This document shows, piece after piece, positions 51,746-60,661 of a stretch of 64,000 nt of DNA. The notes below the pieces were generated by a model. That model made no database searches and was not told the DNA's origin. It saw only the letters and a list, made by a program, of their open reading frames with translations. The stretch is taken from positions 62,001-126,000 of the forward strand of contig JBNFNA010000007.1 in NCBI GenBank assembly GCA_049941595.1. The letters are read 5' to 3'. The translations under genes were made by a program, and so were the position numbers. Numbering within the stretch: the stretch's first letter is position 1; each line of letters starts with the position of its first letter. This DNA comes from Pasteurella sp049941595. Its GTDB lineage: Bacteria > Pseudomonadota > Gammaproteobacteria > Enterobacterales > Pasteurellaceae.

Positions 51746-52135
51746 TTAAACACGACGTTTTTTCGGTGGACGACAACCGTTATGAGGAATCGGAGTCACA
51801 TCAGTAATATTCGTAATACGGAAACCCGCAGCGTTTAACGCACGAATAGTAGACTCACGACCAGGACCAGGTCCTTTCACCATAACTTCCAAGTTCTTTA
51901 AGCCGAATTCTTTTACAACTTCAGCACAACGTTCAGCAGCAACTTGTGCAGCAAACGGGGTAGATTTACGAGAACCACGGAAACCTGAACCACCAGCAGT
52001 AGCCCATGCTAGAGCGTTGCCTTGACGGTCAGTAATGGTAACGATTGTATTATTGAAAGATGCGTGAATGTGAGCAACGCCATCTACAACTTGTTTTTTT
52101 ACACGTTTACGTGCACGAACTGGTGTTTTAGCCAT
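51746..52135 (-). CDS. rpsK: Ribosomal protein S11
   Basis: 30S platform protein, 129 aa. AHIHASFNNTIVTITDRQGN, GGSGFRGSRKSTPFAAQ and the end PIPHNGCRPPKKRRV are characteristic. Confidence 0.98.
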   Translation of the reverse strand: MAKTPVRARKRVKKQVVDGVAHIHASFNNTIVTITDRQGNALAWATAGGSGFRGSRKSTPFAAQVAAERCAEVVKEFGLKNLEVMVKGPGPGRESTIRALNAAGFRITNITDVTPIPHNGCRPPKKRRV

Positions 52136-52151
52136 CTTACTTTACCCCGAC

Positions 52152-52508
52152 TTATTTCTTGATCGGCTTACGAGGACCCTTACGGGTACGCGCATTAGTT
52201 TTAGTACGTTGACCACGTACCGGTAAACCACGACGATGACGTAAACCACGATAACAACCTAAGTCTAATAGACGTTTGATGTTTAGTGTTACTTCACGAC
52301 GTAAGTCACCTTCAACGGTAAATTTACCAACTTCGTCACGCAGTTTATCAATCTGCTCTTCAGACAATTCGCTGATCTTAACATCTTCGGCAATACCAGT
52401 TGCAACACAAATAGCTTGTGCGCGAGTTTTACCGATACCATAAATTGCAGTTAAAGCGATTACAGTGTGTTTATGATCAGGAATGTTAATGCCTGCAATA
52501 CGGGCCAC
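52152..52508 (-). CDS. rpsM: Ribosomal protein S13
   Basis: 30S head protein, 118 aa, contacting tRNA and L5. The start is GTG at 52508 with AGGAG upstream, as in E. coli where the start lies in an S4-binding pseudoknot. GIGKTRA and the basic tail (RTKTNARTRKGPRKPIKK) are typical. First gene of the alpha operon. Confidence 0.97.
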   Translation of the reverse strand: MARIAGINIPDHKHTVIALTAIYGIGKTRAQAICVATGIAEDVKISELSEEQIDKLRDEVGKFTVEGDLRREVTLNIKRLLDLGCYRGLRHRRGLPVRGQRTKTNARTRKGPRKPIKK

Positions 52509-52600
52509 TATGCACTCCTATTATTTTAACTAATTTGACACTTTGATCTTGAAAAGCCCGTTTTCAGGATACTCAAACAAAGTGTCAAGGACATAAATGA
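52509..52600 (-). promoter_or_regulatory. Alpha-operon leader (S4 target candidate)
   Basis: On the minus strand TTGACACTTTG and CAAAGTGTCAA (plus 52581-52591 and 52538-52548) form a long stem just before the AGGAG and GTG of rpsM, with an inner AAAGC/GCTTTT pairing. This resembles the alpha-operon pseudoknot to which S4 binds. A GAGCAG/CTGCTC hairpin lies further up (near 52599-52616), possibly ending some spc transcripts. Confidence 0.55.
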
Positions 52601-52650
52601 GCTGAGCAGTATAACTGCTCAACTGGTTCTTTGCAAGAAAAAAATGTCAA

Positions 52651-52764
52651 TTAACCTTGACGTTGTTTATGCTTAGGGTCGCTACAAAGTACACGAACGA
52701 CGCCTTCACGTTTAACAATTTTACAGTTACGACATAATTTCTTAACGGAAGCACGAACTTTCAT
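52651..52764 (-). CDS. rpmJ: Ribosomal protein L36
   Basis: 37 aa, too short for most scans: MKVRASVKKLCRNCKIVKRE to DPKHKQRQG. The zinc ligands Cys11, Cys14, Cys27 and His32 are all present, so it is the zinc-binding form. It follows secY, as usual at the end of the spc operon. Confidence 0.97.
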   Translation of the reverse strand: MKVRASVKKLCRNCKIVKREGVVRVLCSDPKHKQRQG

Positions 52765-52792
52765 TGCTTATCCCTTTTATTTAATGGACAAA

Positions 52793-54118
52793 TTATTGTC
52801 CTAAACCTTTAAGGTTTGCTTTTTTCAACGCAGATTCATATTTTGTCGACATCAAATGACTTTGAACCTGAGCGATGAAATCCATAATTACTACTACAAC
52901 AATCAGAAGTGATGTACCACCAAAGTAGAATTGTACATTCCAAGCTGATGTCATAACGTAAGGAACCAAACATACAAACGTAATATACAAGCCACCAATT
53001 AAGGTTAAGCGAGTCATAATTTTATCAATATAACGTGATGTCTGTTCACCTGGTCTAATTCCTGGTATAAATGCACCAGATTTTTTCAAATTATCCGCTG
53101 TATCACGAGGATTGTATTGCATTGCGGTATAGAAAAAACTAAAGAAGATGATCGCTACTGCATAAACAAGTAAATATAGTGGCTGACCTGGATGTAATAA
53201 CATTGATAAATCAGTTAACCACTCCAAACTAGAACCCTCACCAAGCCACTGCGCTAATGTCGCAGGGAATAAAATAATACTTGAAGCGAAGATTGCTGGA
53301 ATTACACCCGCCATATTAACTTTTAATGGTAAGTGTGTTGAGTGTCCACCTAAGATCTGACGACCTTGTTGACGTTTAGCATATTCAACTTTAATTCTTC
53401 TTTGTCCTCTTTCTACGAAGACAACAAAATATGTTACTGCAAAAACAATAACTGCGATCAATAAGAGAACTAATGGATGCATTTGCCCTTGACGAGCTTG
53501 CTCAATAGTTTGACCAATTGCAGATGGTAAACCAGCAACAATACCTGCAAAAATAATTAAAGAAATACCGTTACCGATGCCACGCTCCGTAATTTGCTCA
53601 CCTAACCACATTAGGAACATTGTTCCTGTAACTAAGCTAACTACAGCAGTGATATAGAACCAAATATCCAAATTAGGCACTAGACCTGGCAACATATTTG
53701 GTAATCCTGTAGCAATACCAACCGCCTGTAAAGTCGCAAGTACTAACGTTGAATAACGTGTATATTTACTAATTTTACGACGACCAGTTTCACCCTCTTT
53801 CTTTAATTCTGCTAATGCAGGGTGAACCGTTGTTAATAATTGGATGATAATCGACGCCGAAATATAAGGCATGATACCTAACGCAAAAATAGACGCACGG
53901 CTCAATGCACCACCAGAGAACATGTTAAACATATCAATGATGGTGCCTTTTTGTTGTTCAATTAATTGAGCTAATACGGCTGCGTCAATACCAGGAACCG
54001 GAATGAAAGAACCAATACGGAAAACAATCAGTGCGACTAATACAAATAATAATCTGTTTTTAAGTTCACCTGTACCGCTTTGAGTACTTCTACTTTGATA
54101 ACCTGGTTGCTTAGCCAT
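52793..54118 (-). CDS. secY: Protein translocase subunit SecY
   Basis: Main channel of the Sec translocon, 441 aa, ten membrane helices. LKNRLLFVLVALIVFRIGSF, the plug region (IDMFNMFSGGALSRASIFALG), and GIGNGISLIIFAGIV are family landmarks. It begins 7 bp after rplO. Confidence 0.98.
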   Translation of the reverse strand: MAKQPGYQSRSTQSGTGELKNRLLFVLVALIVFRIGSFIPVPGIDAAVLAQLIEQQKGTIIDMFNMFSGGALSRASIFALGIMPYISASIIIQLLTTVHPALAELKKEGETGRRKISKYTRYSTLVLATLQAVGIATGLPNMLPGLVPNLDIWFYITAVVSLVTGTMFLMWLGEQITERGIGNGISLIIFAGIVAGLPSAIGQTIEQARQGQMHPLVLLLIAVIVFAVTYFVVFVERGQRRIKVEYAKRQQGRQILGGHSTHLPLKVNMAGVIPAIFASSIILFPATLAQWLGEGSSLEWLTDLSMLLHPGQPLYLLVYAVAIIFFSFFYTAMQYNPRDTADNLKKSGAFIPGIRPGEQTSRYIDKIMTRLTLIGGLYITFVCLVPYVMTSAWNVQFYFGGTSLLIVVVVIMDFIAQVQSHLMSTKYESALKKANLKGLGQ

Positions 54119-54125
54119 TTATTTA

Positions 54126-54560
54126 TTATTCCTCAACTGAACCGCCAGCAGCTTCAATTGCTGCTTTAGCACCTTTAGTTACGCGTAAACCACGAACAAC
54201 TACAGCACCTTTTACTTCACCTGCTAAAATTACTTTTGCAAATTGAATATCTTTAGTAAGTACGTTAGCTGCTTTTAATGATTCTAAAGTTACTACGTCG
54301 CCTTCAACTTTGCTTAAATCATTTAAGCGAACTTCAGCTGTAACAGCTGATTTCATTGAAGTGAAACCAAATTTTGGTAAACGACGGTATAAAGGCATCT
54401 GACCACCCTCGAAACCACGACGAACACCGCCGCCTGTACGAGATTTTTGACCTTTGTGACCACGACCACCTGTTTTACCTAAACCAGAACCGATACCGCG
54501 ACCTAAGCGTTTAGCGCTATGTTTAGCGCCTTCAGCTGGTGATAGAGTATTTAAACGCAT
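54126..54560 (-). CDS. rplO: Ribosomal protein L15
   Basis: 50S assembly protein, 144 aa. The Gly/Arg-rich N-terminal arm (GRGIGSGLGKTGGRGHKGQK) is typical. Confidence 0.98.
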   Translation of the reverse strand: MRLNTLSPAEGAKHSAKRLGRGIGSGLGKTGGRGHKGQKSRTGGGVRRGFEGGQMPLYRRLPKFGFTSMKSAVTAEVRLNDLSKVEGDVVTLESLKAANVLTKDIQFAKVILAGEVKGAVVVRGLRVTKGAKAAIEAAGGSVEE

Positions 54561-54564
54561 CTGA

Positions 54565-54744
54565 TTACTCCTCCACTTTAACCATGTATGAAACTTGGTT
54601 AATCATACCACGTACTGCTGGAGTGTCGATTAACTCAACAGTATGATGCATATGGCGAAGACCAAGACCACGCAATGTAGCCTTATGCTTCGGTAAACGA
54701 GCAATAGAACTACGAACTTGAGTTACTTTAATAGTTTTAGCCAT
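54565..54744 (-). CDS. rpmD: Ribosomal protein L30
   Basis: 59 aa from the ATG at 54744 ([20 protein letters not shown]); a TTG two codons earlier is rejected. Short beta-alpha fold with [12 protein letters not shown]. Confidence 0.97.
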
Positions 54745-54750
54745 TATCAA

Positions 54751-55251
54751 TTACCCCAAGATTTCATCAACGGTTTTGCCACGTTTTGCAGCAACCATTT
54801 CTGGTGATTTCATATTTGCTAGTGCATCGATAGTTGCACGAACAACGTTAATTGGGTTGGTTGAACCATAAGCTTTAGATAAAACGTTACGAACACCTGC
54901 AACCTCTAATACTGCACGCATTGCACCGCCTGCGATGATACCTGTACCTTCGCTAGCTGGTTGCATAAATACGCGAGAACCAGTGTGAGAACCTTTAATA
55001 GGGTGTTGTAATGTACCTTCATTTAAAGCTACATTGATCATATTGCGACGTGCTTTTTCCATCGCTTTTTGGATCGCTGCCGGAACTTCGCGCGCTTTAC
55101 CATAACCAAAACCTACACGACCGTTACCATCACCTACTACAGTTAATGCAGTAAAGCTCATAATACGACCACCTTTTACAGTTTTTGATACACGGTTTAC
55201 CGCGATTAGCTTCTCTTGCAGTTCACCAGCTTGTTTTTCGATGTTTGCCAT
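54751..55251 (-). CDS. rpsE: Ribosomal protein S5
   Basis: 30S accuracy protein, 166 aa. VSKTVKGGRIMSFTALTVVG and GNGRVGFGYGKAREVPAAIQ are the double-stranded-RNA-like domain; residues where spectinomycin resistance arises (VKGG) look wild type. Confidence 0.98.
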   Translation of the reverse strand: MANIEKQAGELQEKLIAVNRVSKTVKGGRIMSFTALTVVGDGNGRVGFGYGKAREVPAAIQKAMEKARRNMINVALNEGTLQHPIKGSHTGSRVFMQPASEGTGIIAGGAMRAVLEVAGVRNVLSKAYGSTNPINVVRATIDALANMKSPEMVAAKRGKTVDEILG

Positions 55252-55266
55252 CTAAAATTACCTCTA

Positions 55267-55620
55267 TTAGAACTGTAGACCAGCTTCACGGGCAGCGTCC
55301 GCTAAAGTTTGGACACGACCATGATATTTAAAACCAGAACGATCAAAAGCAACGTCTTTAACGCCTTTTGCTAATGCTCTTTCTGCAACAACTTTACCAA
55401 CTACTGCTGCTGCATCTTTGTTTCCGGTATATTTCACTTGCTCACTAATTACTTTTTCAACAGTTGAAGCAGCGGCAAGAACTTCTGAACCGTTTGGTGC
55501 AATCACTTGCGCATAGATATGACGCGGAGTACGGTGAATAACTAAACGAGTTACACCTTGCTCTTTCATCATATGACGTGCGCGAGTTGCACGACGGATA
55601 CGAGCTGATTTCTTATCCAT
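55267..55620 (-). CDS. rplR: Ribosomal protein L18
   Basis: 117 aa, binds 5S rRNA. RIRRATRARHMM and the end FKYHGRVQTLADAAREAGLQ fit the family. Confidence 0.98.
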   Translation of the reverse strand: MDKKSARIRRATRARHMMKEQGVTRLVIHRTPRHIYAQVIAPNGSEVLAAASTVEKVISEQVKYTGNKDAAAVVGKVVAERALAKGVKDVAFDRSGFKYHGRVQTLADAAREAGLQF

Positions 55621-55633
55621 AGTGTTACCTTAA

Positions 55634-56167
55634 TTATTTTTTCTTAGCCTCTTTGATACGTACAACTTCATCAGCGTAACGTACCCCTTTACCTTTGTAA
55701 GGCTCAGGACGGCGATAAGCACGAATATCTGCAGCAACTTGACCGATTAACTGTTTGTCTGCACCTTTTAACACAATTTCTGTTTGAGATGGACATTCAG
55801 CTATAATACCTGCTGGTAAAGCGTGCTCCACAGGGTGAGAGAAACCTAAACTTAAAGCAACTGCGTTGCCTTTGATTTGTGCTCTATAACCTACACCCAC
55901 CAATTGTAACTTCTTAGTGAAGCCTTCAGTAACACCGATAACCATTGCGTTAACTAATGCACGTGCAGTTCCTGCTTGTGCATCTGCTCCAACAATACCT
56001 TCGCGTGGAGAAAAAGTTAATTCGTTATTATCTTGTTTAACTTCAACTGCGTTATGAATGGTACGAGATAACTCGCCATTTTTACCTTTAACTGTTAGTA
56101 GCTGACCGTCAAGTTTAACCTCAACGCCGGCAGGAATACTAACAGGTGCTTTTGCAACACGAGACAT
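55634..56167 (-). CDS. rplF: Ribosomal protein L6
   Basis: 177 aa, two similar alpha/beta domains near the GTPase-associated centre. PAGVEVKLDGQLLTVKGKNG at the start and RRPEPYKGKGVRYADEVV near the end are diagnostic. Confidence 0.98.
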   Translation of the reverse strand: MSRVAKAPVSIPAGVEVKLDGQLLTVKGKNGELSRTIHNAVEVKQDNNELTFSPREGIVGADAQAGTARALVNAMVIGVTEGFTKKLQLVGVGYRAQIKGNAVALSLGFSHPVEHALPAGIIAECPSQTEIVLKGADKQLIGQVAADIRAYRRPEPYKGKGVRYADEVVRIKEAKKK

Positions 56168-56182
56168 TTTCCTACCTCTCTA

Positions 56183-56575
56183 TTAAGCTACGTAACAGAT
56201 AATCTCACCGCCTAAACCCGCTTGGCGAGCTGCACGGTCAGTCATCACACCTTTAGATGTAGATACTACTGCAACACCTAAACCACCCATTACTTTTGGT
56301 AATTCGTCTTTACGTTTATAAATACGTAGACCTGGGCGGCTAACACGTTGAATGCTTTCTACAACTGGTTTGCCTTGGAAATATTTTAAAGTAATTTCCA
56401 ACTCTGGTTTAACACCATCTAAAACTTTAACGCTCTCGATATAACCTTCTTCAGCTAATACATTGGCAATTGCCACTTTTAGCTTGGATGAAGGCATACT
56501 GATCGCAACTTTGTTCGCAGCTTGACCGTTGCGAATGCGAGTCAACATATCTGCGATTGGATCTTGCATACTCAT
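56183..56575 (-). CDS. rpsH: Ribosomal protein S8
   Basis: 130 aa, binds helix 21 of 16S rRNA and represses the spc operon in E. coli. DPIADMLTRIRNGQAANK and the C-terminal STSKGVMTDRAARQAGLGGE motif are intact. Confidence 0.98.
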   Translation of the reverse strand: MSMQDPIADMLTRIRNGQAANKVAISMPSSKLKVAIANVLAEEGYIESVKVLDGVKPELEITLKYFQGKPVVESIQRVSRPGLRIYKRKDELPKVMGGLGVAVVSTSKGVMTDRAARQAGLGGEIICYVA

Positions 56576-56611
56576 TGTATTTTTACTCCGATTCCAAAAT
56601 AAAGTGGTAAA

Positions 56612-56917
56612 TTACCAACTAGCTTTCTTAAGGCCTGGGATTTCGCCGCGCATTGCAGCTTCACGAACCTTAATACGGCTTAAACCAAACTTACGAAGAA
56701 CACCGTGTGGGCGTCCAGTTTGGCGGCAACGGTTACGCTGACGGCTTGGGCTAGAATCACGTGGTAAAGTTTGTAACTTTAACACTGCATTCCAACGGTC
56801 TTCGTCAGAGGCATTTACATCTGAAATGATCTGTTTTAATTCAACGCGTTTCGCGTAGAATTTTTCAGCTAGTTTTACGCGTTTTACGTCACGCGCTTTC
56901 ATTGATTGTTTAGCCAT
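56612..56917 (-). CDS. rpsN: Ribosomal protein S14
   Basis: 101 aa, the long zinc-free form (C-minus): the usual CxxC pairs are absent. NRCRQTGRPHGVLRKFGLSR and the end GEIPGLKKASW are typical. Confidence 0.98.
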   Translation of the reverse strand: MAKQSMKARDVKRVKLAEKFYAKRVELKQIISDVNASDEDRWNAVLKLQTLPRDSSPSRQRNRCRQTGRPHGVLRKFGLSRIKVREAAMRGEIPGLKKASW

Positions 56918-56928
56918 GATAACCTGCC

Positions 56929-57468
56929 TTATTTACGGAATGGGAAATTAAAGGCAGCAAGTAGTGCTTGACCTTCTTCATCACTTTTCGCAGTAGTGGT
57001 GATAGTAATATCTAAACCACGTACACGATCCACTTTATCATAATCGATTTCAGGGAAGATGATTTGCTCACGCACACCCATGCTGTAATTACCACGACCA
57101 TCAAATGATTTCGCGCTTAAACCGCGGAAGTCACGAATACGTGGAACAGCAATTGTAATTAAACGTTCAAAGAACTCCCACATACGTTCGCCACGTAGTG
57201 TTACTTTACAACCGATTGGATATCCCTGACGGATTTTAAAGCCTGCAACAGATTTGCGTGCTTTTGTAATCAAAGGTTTCTGACCGCTAATCGCTGCTAA
57301 ATCCGCAACTGCGTTATCTAGCAATTTCTTATCGGTCAATGCTTCACCCACACCCATATTTAGGGTTATCTTTTCGATTCGTGGGACTTGCATGACAGAT
57401 TTGTAGTTGAATTTTTCTTTCAATTCATTAACTACTTGATCTCTGTAGTAATCATGCAGTTTCGCCAT
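56929..57468 (-). CDS. rplE: Ribosomal protein L5
   Basis: 179 aa, binds 5S rRNA and P-site tRNA. RIEKITLNMGVGEAL and RDFRGLSAKSFDGRGNYSMG are landmarks. Confidence 0.98.
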   Translation of the reverse strand: MAKLHDYYRDQVVNELKEKFNYKSVMQVPRIEKITLNMGVGEALTDKKLLDNAVADLAAISGQKPLITKARKSVAGFKIRQGYPIGCKVTLRGERMWEFFERLITIAVPRIRDFRGLSAKSFDGRGNYSMGVREQIIFPEIDYDKVDRVRGLDITITTTAKSDEEGQALLAAFNFPFRK

Positions 57469-57485
57469 CGCATTACTCCAGTTTG

Positions 57486-57797
57486 TTAAATGATTTCATT
57501 GTTAGACTTGAAGAAACGTACTTTTTTGCCGTCTTCAAATCTAAAACCTACACGGTCAGCTTTATTTGTTTTCGGGTTAAAGATAGCAACATTTGACGCA
57601 TCAATTGCAGCTTCTTTCTTCACTAAACCACCTTCTTTGCCTAACGCAGGAACTGGTTTTTCGTGTTTAGTGATGATATTTACACCTTCAACAACCACTT
57701 TACCATTTGGTAACACTTTAGTTACCTTACCACGCTTGCCTTTATCTTTACCAGCAAGCACGATTACTTCATCGTTTTGACGAATTTTTGCAGCCAT
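57486..57797 (-). CDS. rplX: Ribosomal protein L24
   Basis: 103 aa, an assembly initiator with a KOW motif (NDEVIVLAGKDKGKRGKVTK). Confidence 0.98.
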   Translation of the reverse strand: MAAKIRQNDEVIVLAGKDKGKRGKVTKVLPNGKVVVEGVNIITKHEKPVPALGKEGGLVKKEAAIDASNVAIFNPKTNKADRVGFRFEDGKKVRFFKSNNEII

Positions 57798-57810
57798 TTG
57801 TCACTTCTCC

Positions 57811-58182
57811 TTACAGTACTTCTGGCGCCAAAGAGATGATTTTCATAAACTTCTCAGAACGAAGTTCACGAGTCACCGGTCCAAAAATACGAGTACCGAT
57901 TGGTTGCTCTGTGTTATTGTTTAAAATTACACAAGCGTTACCATCGAAGCGAATGACTGATCCATCTGGGCGACGAACACCCTTCTTGGTGCGCACAACA
58001 ACTGCTTTTAATACATCACCTTTTTTAACTTTACCGCGTGGAATTGCTTCTTTCACAGTAATTTTGATGATATCACCAATAGCAGCGTAACGACGGTGCG
58101 ATCCACCTAGAACCTTGATACACATTACACTGCGAGCGCCTGAGTTATCAGCAACGTCCAGCATAGTCTGTTCTTGGATCAT
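57811..58182 (-). CDS. rplN: Ribosomal protein L14
   Basis: 123 aa, first gene of the spc operon. MIQEQTMLDVADNSGARSVM at the start and VKKGDVLKAVVVRTKKGVRR are typical. GGAGTA precedes the ATG. Confidence 0.98.
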   Translation of the reverse strand: MIQEQTMLDVADNSGARSVMCIKVLGGSHRRYAAIGDIIKITVKEAIPRGKVKKGDVLKAVVVRTKKGVRRPDGSVIRFDGNACVILNNNTEQPIGTRIFGPVTRELRSEKFMKIISLAPEVL

Positions 58183-58255
58183 CTTAGTACTCCGCTAAAA
58201 TTAATAAAACCCTTTCGGGACGAACTTATCTGCATATAAGGCAGATAGGGCGTGG

Positions 58256-58285
58256 ATTTTACCACAAGGCACAATAAAAAAGCAA
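58256..58285 (-). promoter_or_regulatory. spc operon promoter
   Basis: On the minus strand TTGCTT (58280-58285) and TAAAAT (58256-58261) with an 18-bp spacer. The leader holds ATCTGC/GCAGAT and CCC-GAAA-GGG stems before rplN. Confidence 0.5.
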
Positions 58286-58369
58286 CATTAAGAGCGGTTA
58301 AAAAATAGAAAGATTTTAGCCGCTCTTTTTATGTACAAGATTTGCTCTTTATCGGCTACTCGTTAAATA

Positions 58370-58400
58370 AAAAAGCCAACAGTAACACCATTGGCTTTTT
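58370..58400 (-). terminator. Terminator at the end of the S10 operon
   Basis: AAAAAGCCAA and TTGGCTTTTT arms with an 11-base loop lie after rpsQ. A second stem of AAGAGCGG and CCGCTCTT follows near 58290-58326. Confidence 0.8.
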
Positions 58401-58420
58401 CATTTTATATCGAGCTGATA

Positions 58421-58678
58421 TTAAGCAATTACTGCTTTTTCAACTACACGAACTAAAGTCCATGATTTAGTTTTAGAGAGTGGACGACACTCTTTAACTT
58501 CAACTACATCACCTAATTTAGCTTCGTTGTTCTCGTCATGCACGTGTAATTTTGTTGTGCGACGGATAAACTTACCGTAAAGTGGGTGTTTAACCTTGCG
58601 TTCAATAGCAACAACGAACGATTTGTCCATTTTGTCGCTAACTACTTTACCTTGCACGCTACGAATTTTATCAGTCAT
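58421..58678 (-). CDS. rpsQ: Ribosomal protein S17
   Basis: 85 aa, OB-fold 16S-binding protein: VVSDKMDKSFVVAIERKVKH, YGKFIRRTTKLHVHDE. Its start shares a base with the rpmC stop (TAATG). Last gene of the S10 operon. Confidence 0.98.
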   Translation of the reverse strand: MTDKIRSVQGKVVSDKMDKSFVVAIERKVKHPLYGKFIRRTTKLHVHDENNEAKLGDVVEVKECRPLSKTKSWTLVRVVEKAVIA

Positions 58679-58869
58679 TACTCACCCGCCTTTTCGGTTA
58701 ACACAGTTTTTACTTGTGCAATACTACGACGCACTTGTTTTAACTGATGGGTTTGTTGAAGCTGACCGGTGGCTGCTTGCATACGCAACTTGAATTGCTC
58801 ACCTAACAAGTTAACCAATTCAGCATTCAGCTCTTCAACACTTTTTGTACGTAGTTCTTGAGCTTTCAT
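58678..58869 (-). CDS. rpmC: Ribosomal protein L29
   Basis: 63 aa, two-helix protein near the tunnel exit: [25 protein letters not shown] overlap with rplP. Confidence 0.97.
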
Positions 58870-59279
58870 TACATCACCGTCTTAGTTACGAAAGTGGTCT
58901 TAATTGGCAATTTAGCAGCTGCTAATGCAAATGCATTTCTTGCGATCTCTTCAGACACACCATCCATTTCATATAGTACTTTACCCGGTTGGATTAAGGC
59001 TACCCAGTACTCAACGTTACCTTTACCTTTACCCATACGGACTTCTAATGGTTTCTCAGTAATTGGTTTATCTGGGAATACACGGATCCAGATTTTACCT
59101 TGACGTTTAACCGCACGAGTCATCGCACGACGTGCTGCCTCAATTTGGCGAGCTGTTAAACGACCACGGCCAACTGCTTTCAAACCGAAGGTACCGAAGC
59201 TTACTTCTGTACCTGCTGCAATACCACGGTTACGACCTTTGTGGACTTTGCGGAATTTTGTACGTTTTGGTTGCAACAT
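58869..59279 (-). CDS. rplP: Ribosomal protein L16
   Basis: 136 aa, organises A-site tRNA binding. [16 protein letters not shown] at the start and the [14 protein letters not shown] loop are diagnostic; the arginine hydroxylated by YcfD in E. coli is in this loop. Confidence 0.98.
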
Positions 59280-59292
59280 CTAGCGATTCTCC

Positions 59293-60000
59293 TTACTTAC
59301 GACCTTTGCCGCGTGGTGCCTTTTTAGGCTTGTCAGCAGGTTGTTGTTCTGGTTGCGCGATTGCAGCCATTCCACCGAGGATTTCACCTTTGAAGATCCA
59401 TACTTTAATACCGATTACACCGTATGTAGTATGTGCTTCAGCAGTGTTATAGTCGATGTCCGCACGTAATGTATGTAGAGGTACACGACCTTCACGATAC
59501 CATTCAGAACGTGCAATTTCTGCACCACCTAAACGACCGCTTACTTCAACTTTGATACCTTTAGCACCTAAACGCATTGCATTTTGTACCGCACGTTTCA
59601 TTGCACGACGGAACATAACACGACGTTCTAATTGAGAAGCGATGCTATCTGCAACTAATTTTGCATCTAATTCAGGTTTTTTCACTTCAGCAATGTTGAT
59701 TTGAGCTGGAACGCCTGCGATAGCCGCAACTGCGTTACGTAATTTTTCAACATCTTCGCCTTTTTTACCGATAACGATACCTGGACGCGCTGTGTGAATT
59801 GTGACGCGGATGCTTTTTGCTGGACGCTCAATAGTGATACGTGAAACTGAAGCATTCGCTAATTCTTTATTCAAGAATTTACGTACTTTGAAATCGCCAT
59901 CTAAGTTAGACGCGAAATCTTGTGTATTCGCAAACCAAGTAGAGCTCCAAGGCTTAACAATACCTAGGCGAATACCATGTGGATGTACTTTTTGACCCAT
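59293..60000 (-). CDS. rpsC: Ribosomal protein S3
   Basis: 235 aa, lines the mRNA entry channel. GQKVHPHGIRLGIVKPWSS, the KH motif GIVIGKKGEDVEKLR and a basic C-terminal tail (KPKKAPRGKGRK) are present. Confidence 0.98.
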   Translation of the reverse strand: MGQKVHPHGIRLGIVKPWSSTWFANTQDFASNLDGDFKVRKFLNKELANASVSRITIERPAKSIRVTIHTARPGIVIGKKGEDVEKLRNAVAAIAGVPAQINIAEVKKPELDAKLVADSIASQLERRVMFRRAMKRAVQNAMRLGAKGIKVEVSGRLGGAEIARSEWYREGRVPLHTLRADIDYNTAEAHTTYGVIGIKVWIFKGEILGGMAAIAQPEQQPADKPKKAPRGKGRK

Positions 60001-60017
60001 TGCTATTCCTCTACTTA

Positions 60018-60350
60018 TTAACGATCTGACACGACCACAGTAATGTGGCTAGTACGTTTTAAAATACGATCTGCACGACCTTTAGCACGTGGCATAACAC
60101 GTTTCATGCTTGGACCTTCATCTACGAAAATCTTCGCTACTTTAAGATCATCGATATCTGCACCGTCATTGTGCTCTGCGTTAGCGATTGCTGATTCAAG
60201 CACTTTTTTCACTAAAGCTGCTGCTTTTTTGTTAGTGAAAGTTAAGATTTCTAATGCTTGAGCAACTTTCTTACCACGGATTAAATCCGCAACTAAGCGA
60301 GCTTTTTGCGCTGAAGTGCGAGCGTAACGATGTTTTGCAATAGTTTCCAT
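60018..60350 (-). CDS. rplV: Ribosomal protein L22
   Basis: 110 aa. Its long beta-hairpin (MKRVMPRAKGRADRI region) lines the exit tunnel and is where macrolide resistance changes occur; it looks wild type. Confidence 0.98.
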   Translation of the reverse strand: METIAKHRYARTSAQKARLVADLIRGKKVAQALEILTFTNKKAAALVKKVLESAIANAEHNDGADIDDLKVAKIFVDEGPSMKRVMPRAKGRADRILKRTSHITVVVSDR

Positions 60351-60360
60351 CTTTTACCCC

Positions 60361-60636
60361 TTACTTCTTAGCTTTCTTATCCGCAGCGTGACCGCGGTAA
60401 GTACGAGTCGGTGCAAATTCACCTAATTTATGACCGATCATTTCATCAGATACATAAACAGGAACGTGCTGACGACCATTATGGACTGCGATGGTCAATC
60501 CGATCATTGATGGAATGATCATTGAACGACGGGACCAAGTTTTAATTGGTTTTTTATCCCCGCTTTCCACCGCCTTCTCTACCTTCTTCAACAAGTGTAG
60601 GTCAAGGAAAGGACCCTTCTTGAGAGAACGTGGCAT
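60361..60636 (-). CDS. rpsS: Ribosomal protein S19
   Basis: 91 aa, 30S head protein: [40 protein letters not shown]. Confidence 0.98.
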
Positions 60637-60661
60637 GGCTAATCCTCTTTATTAATTAATA

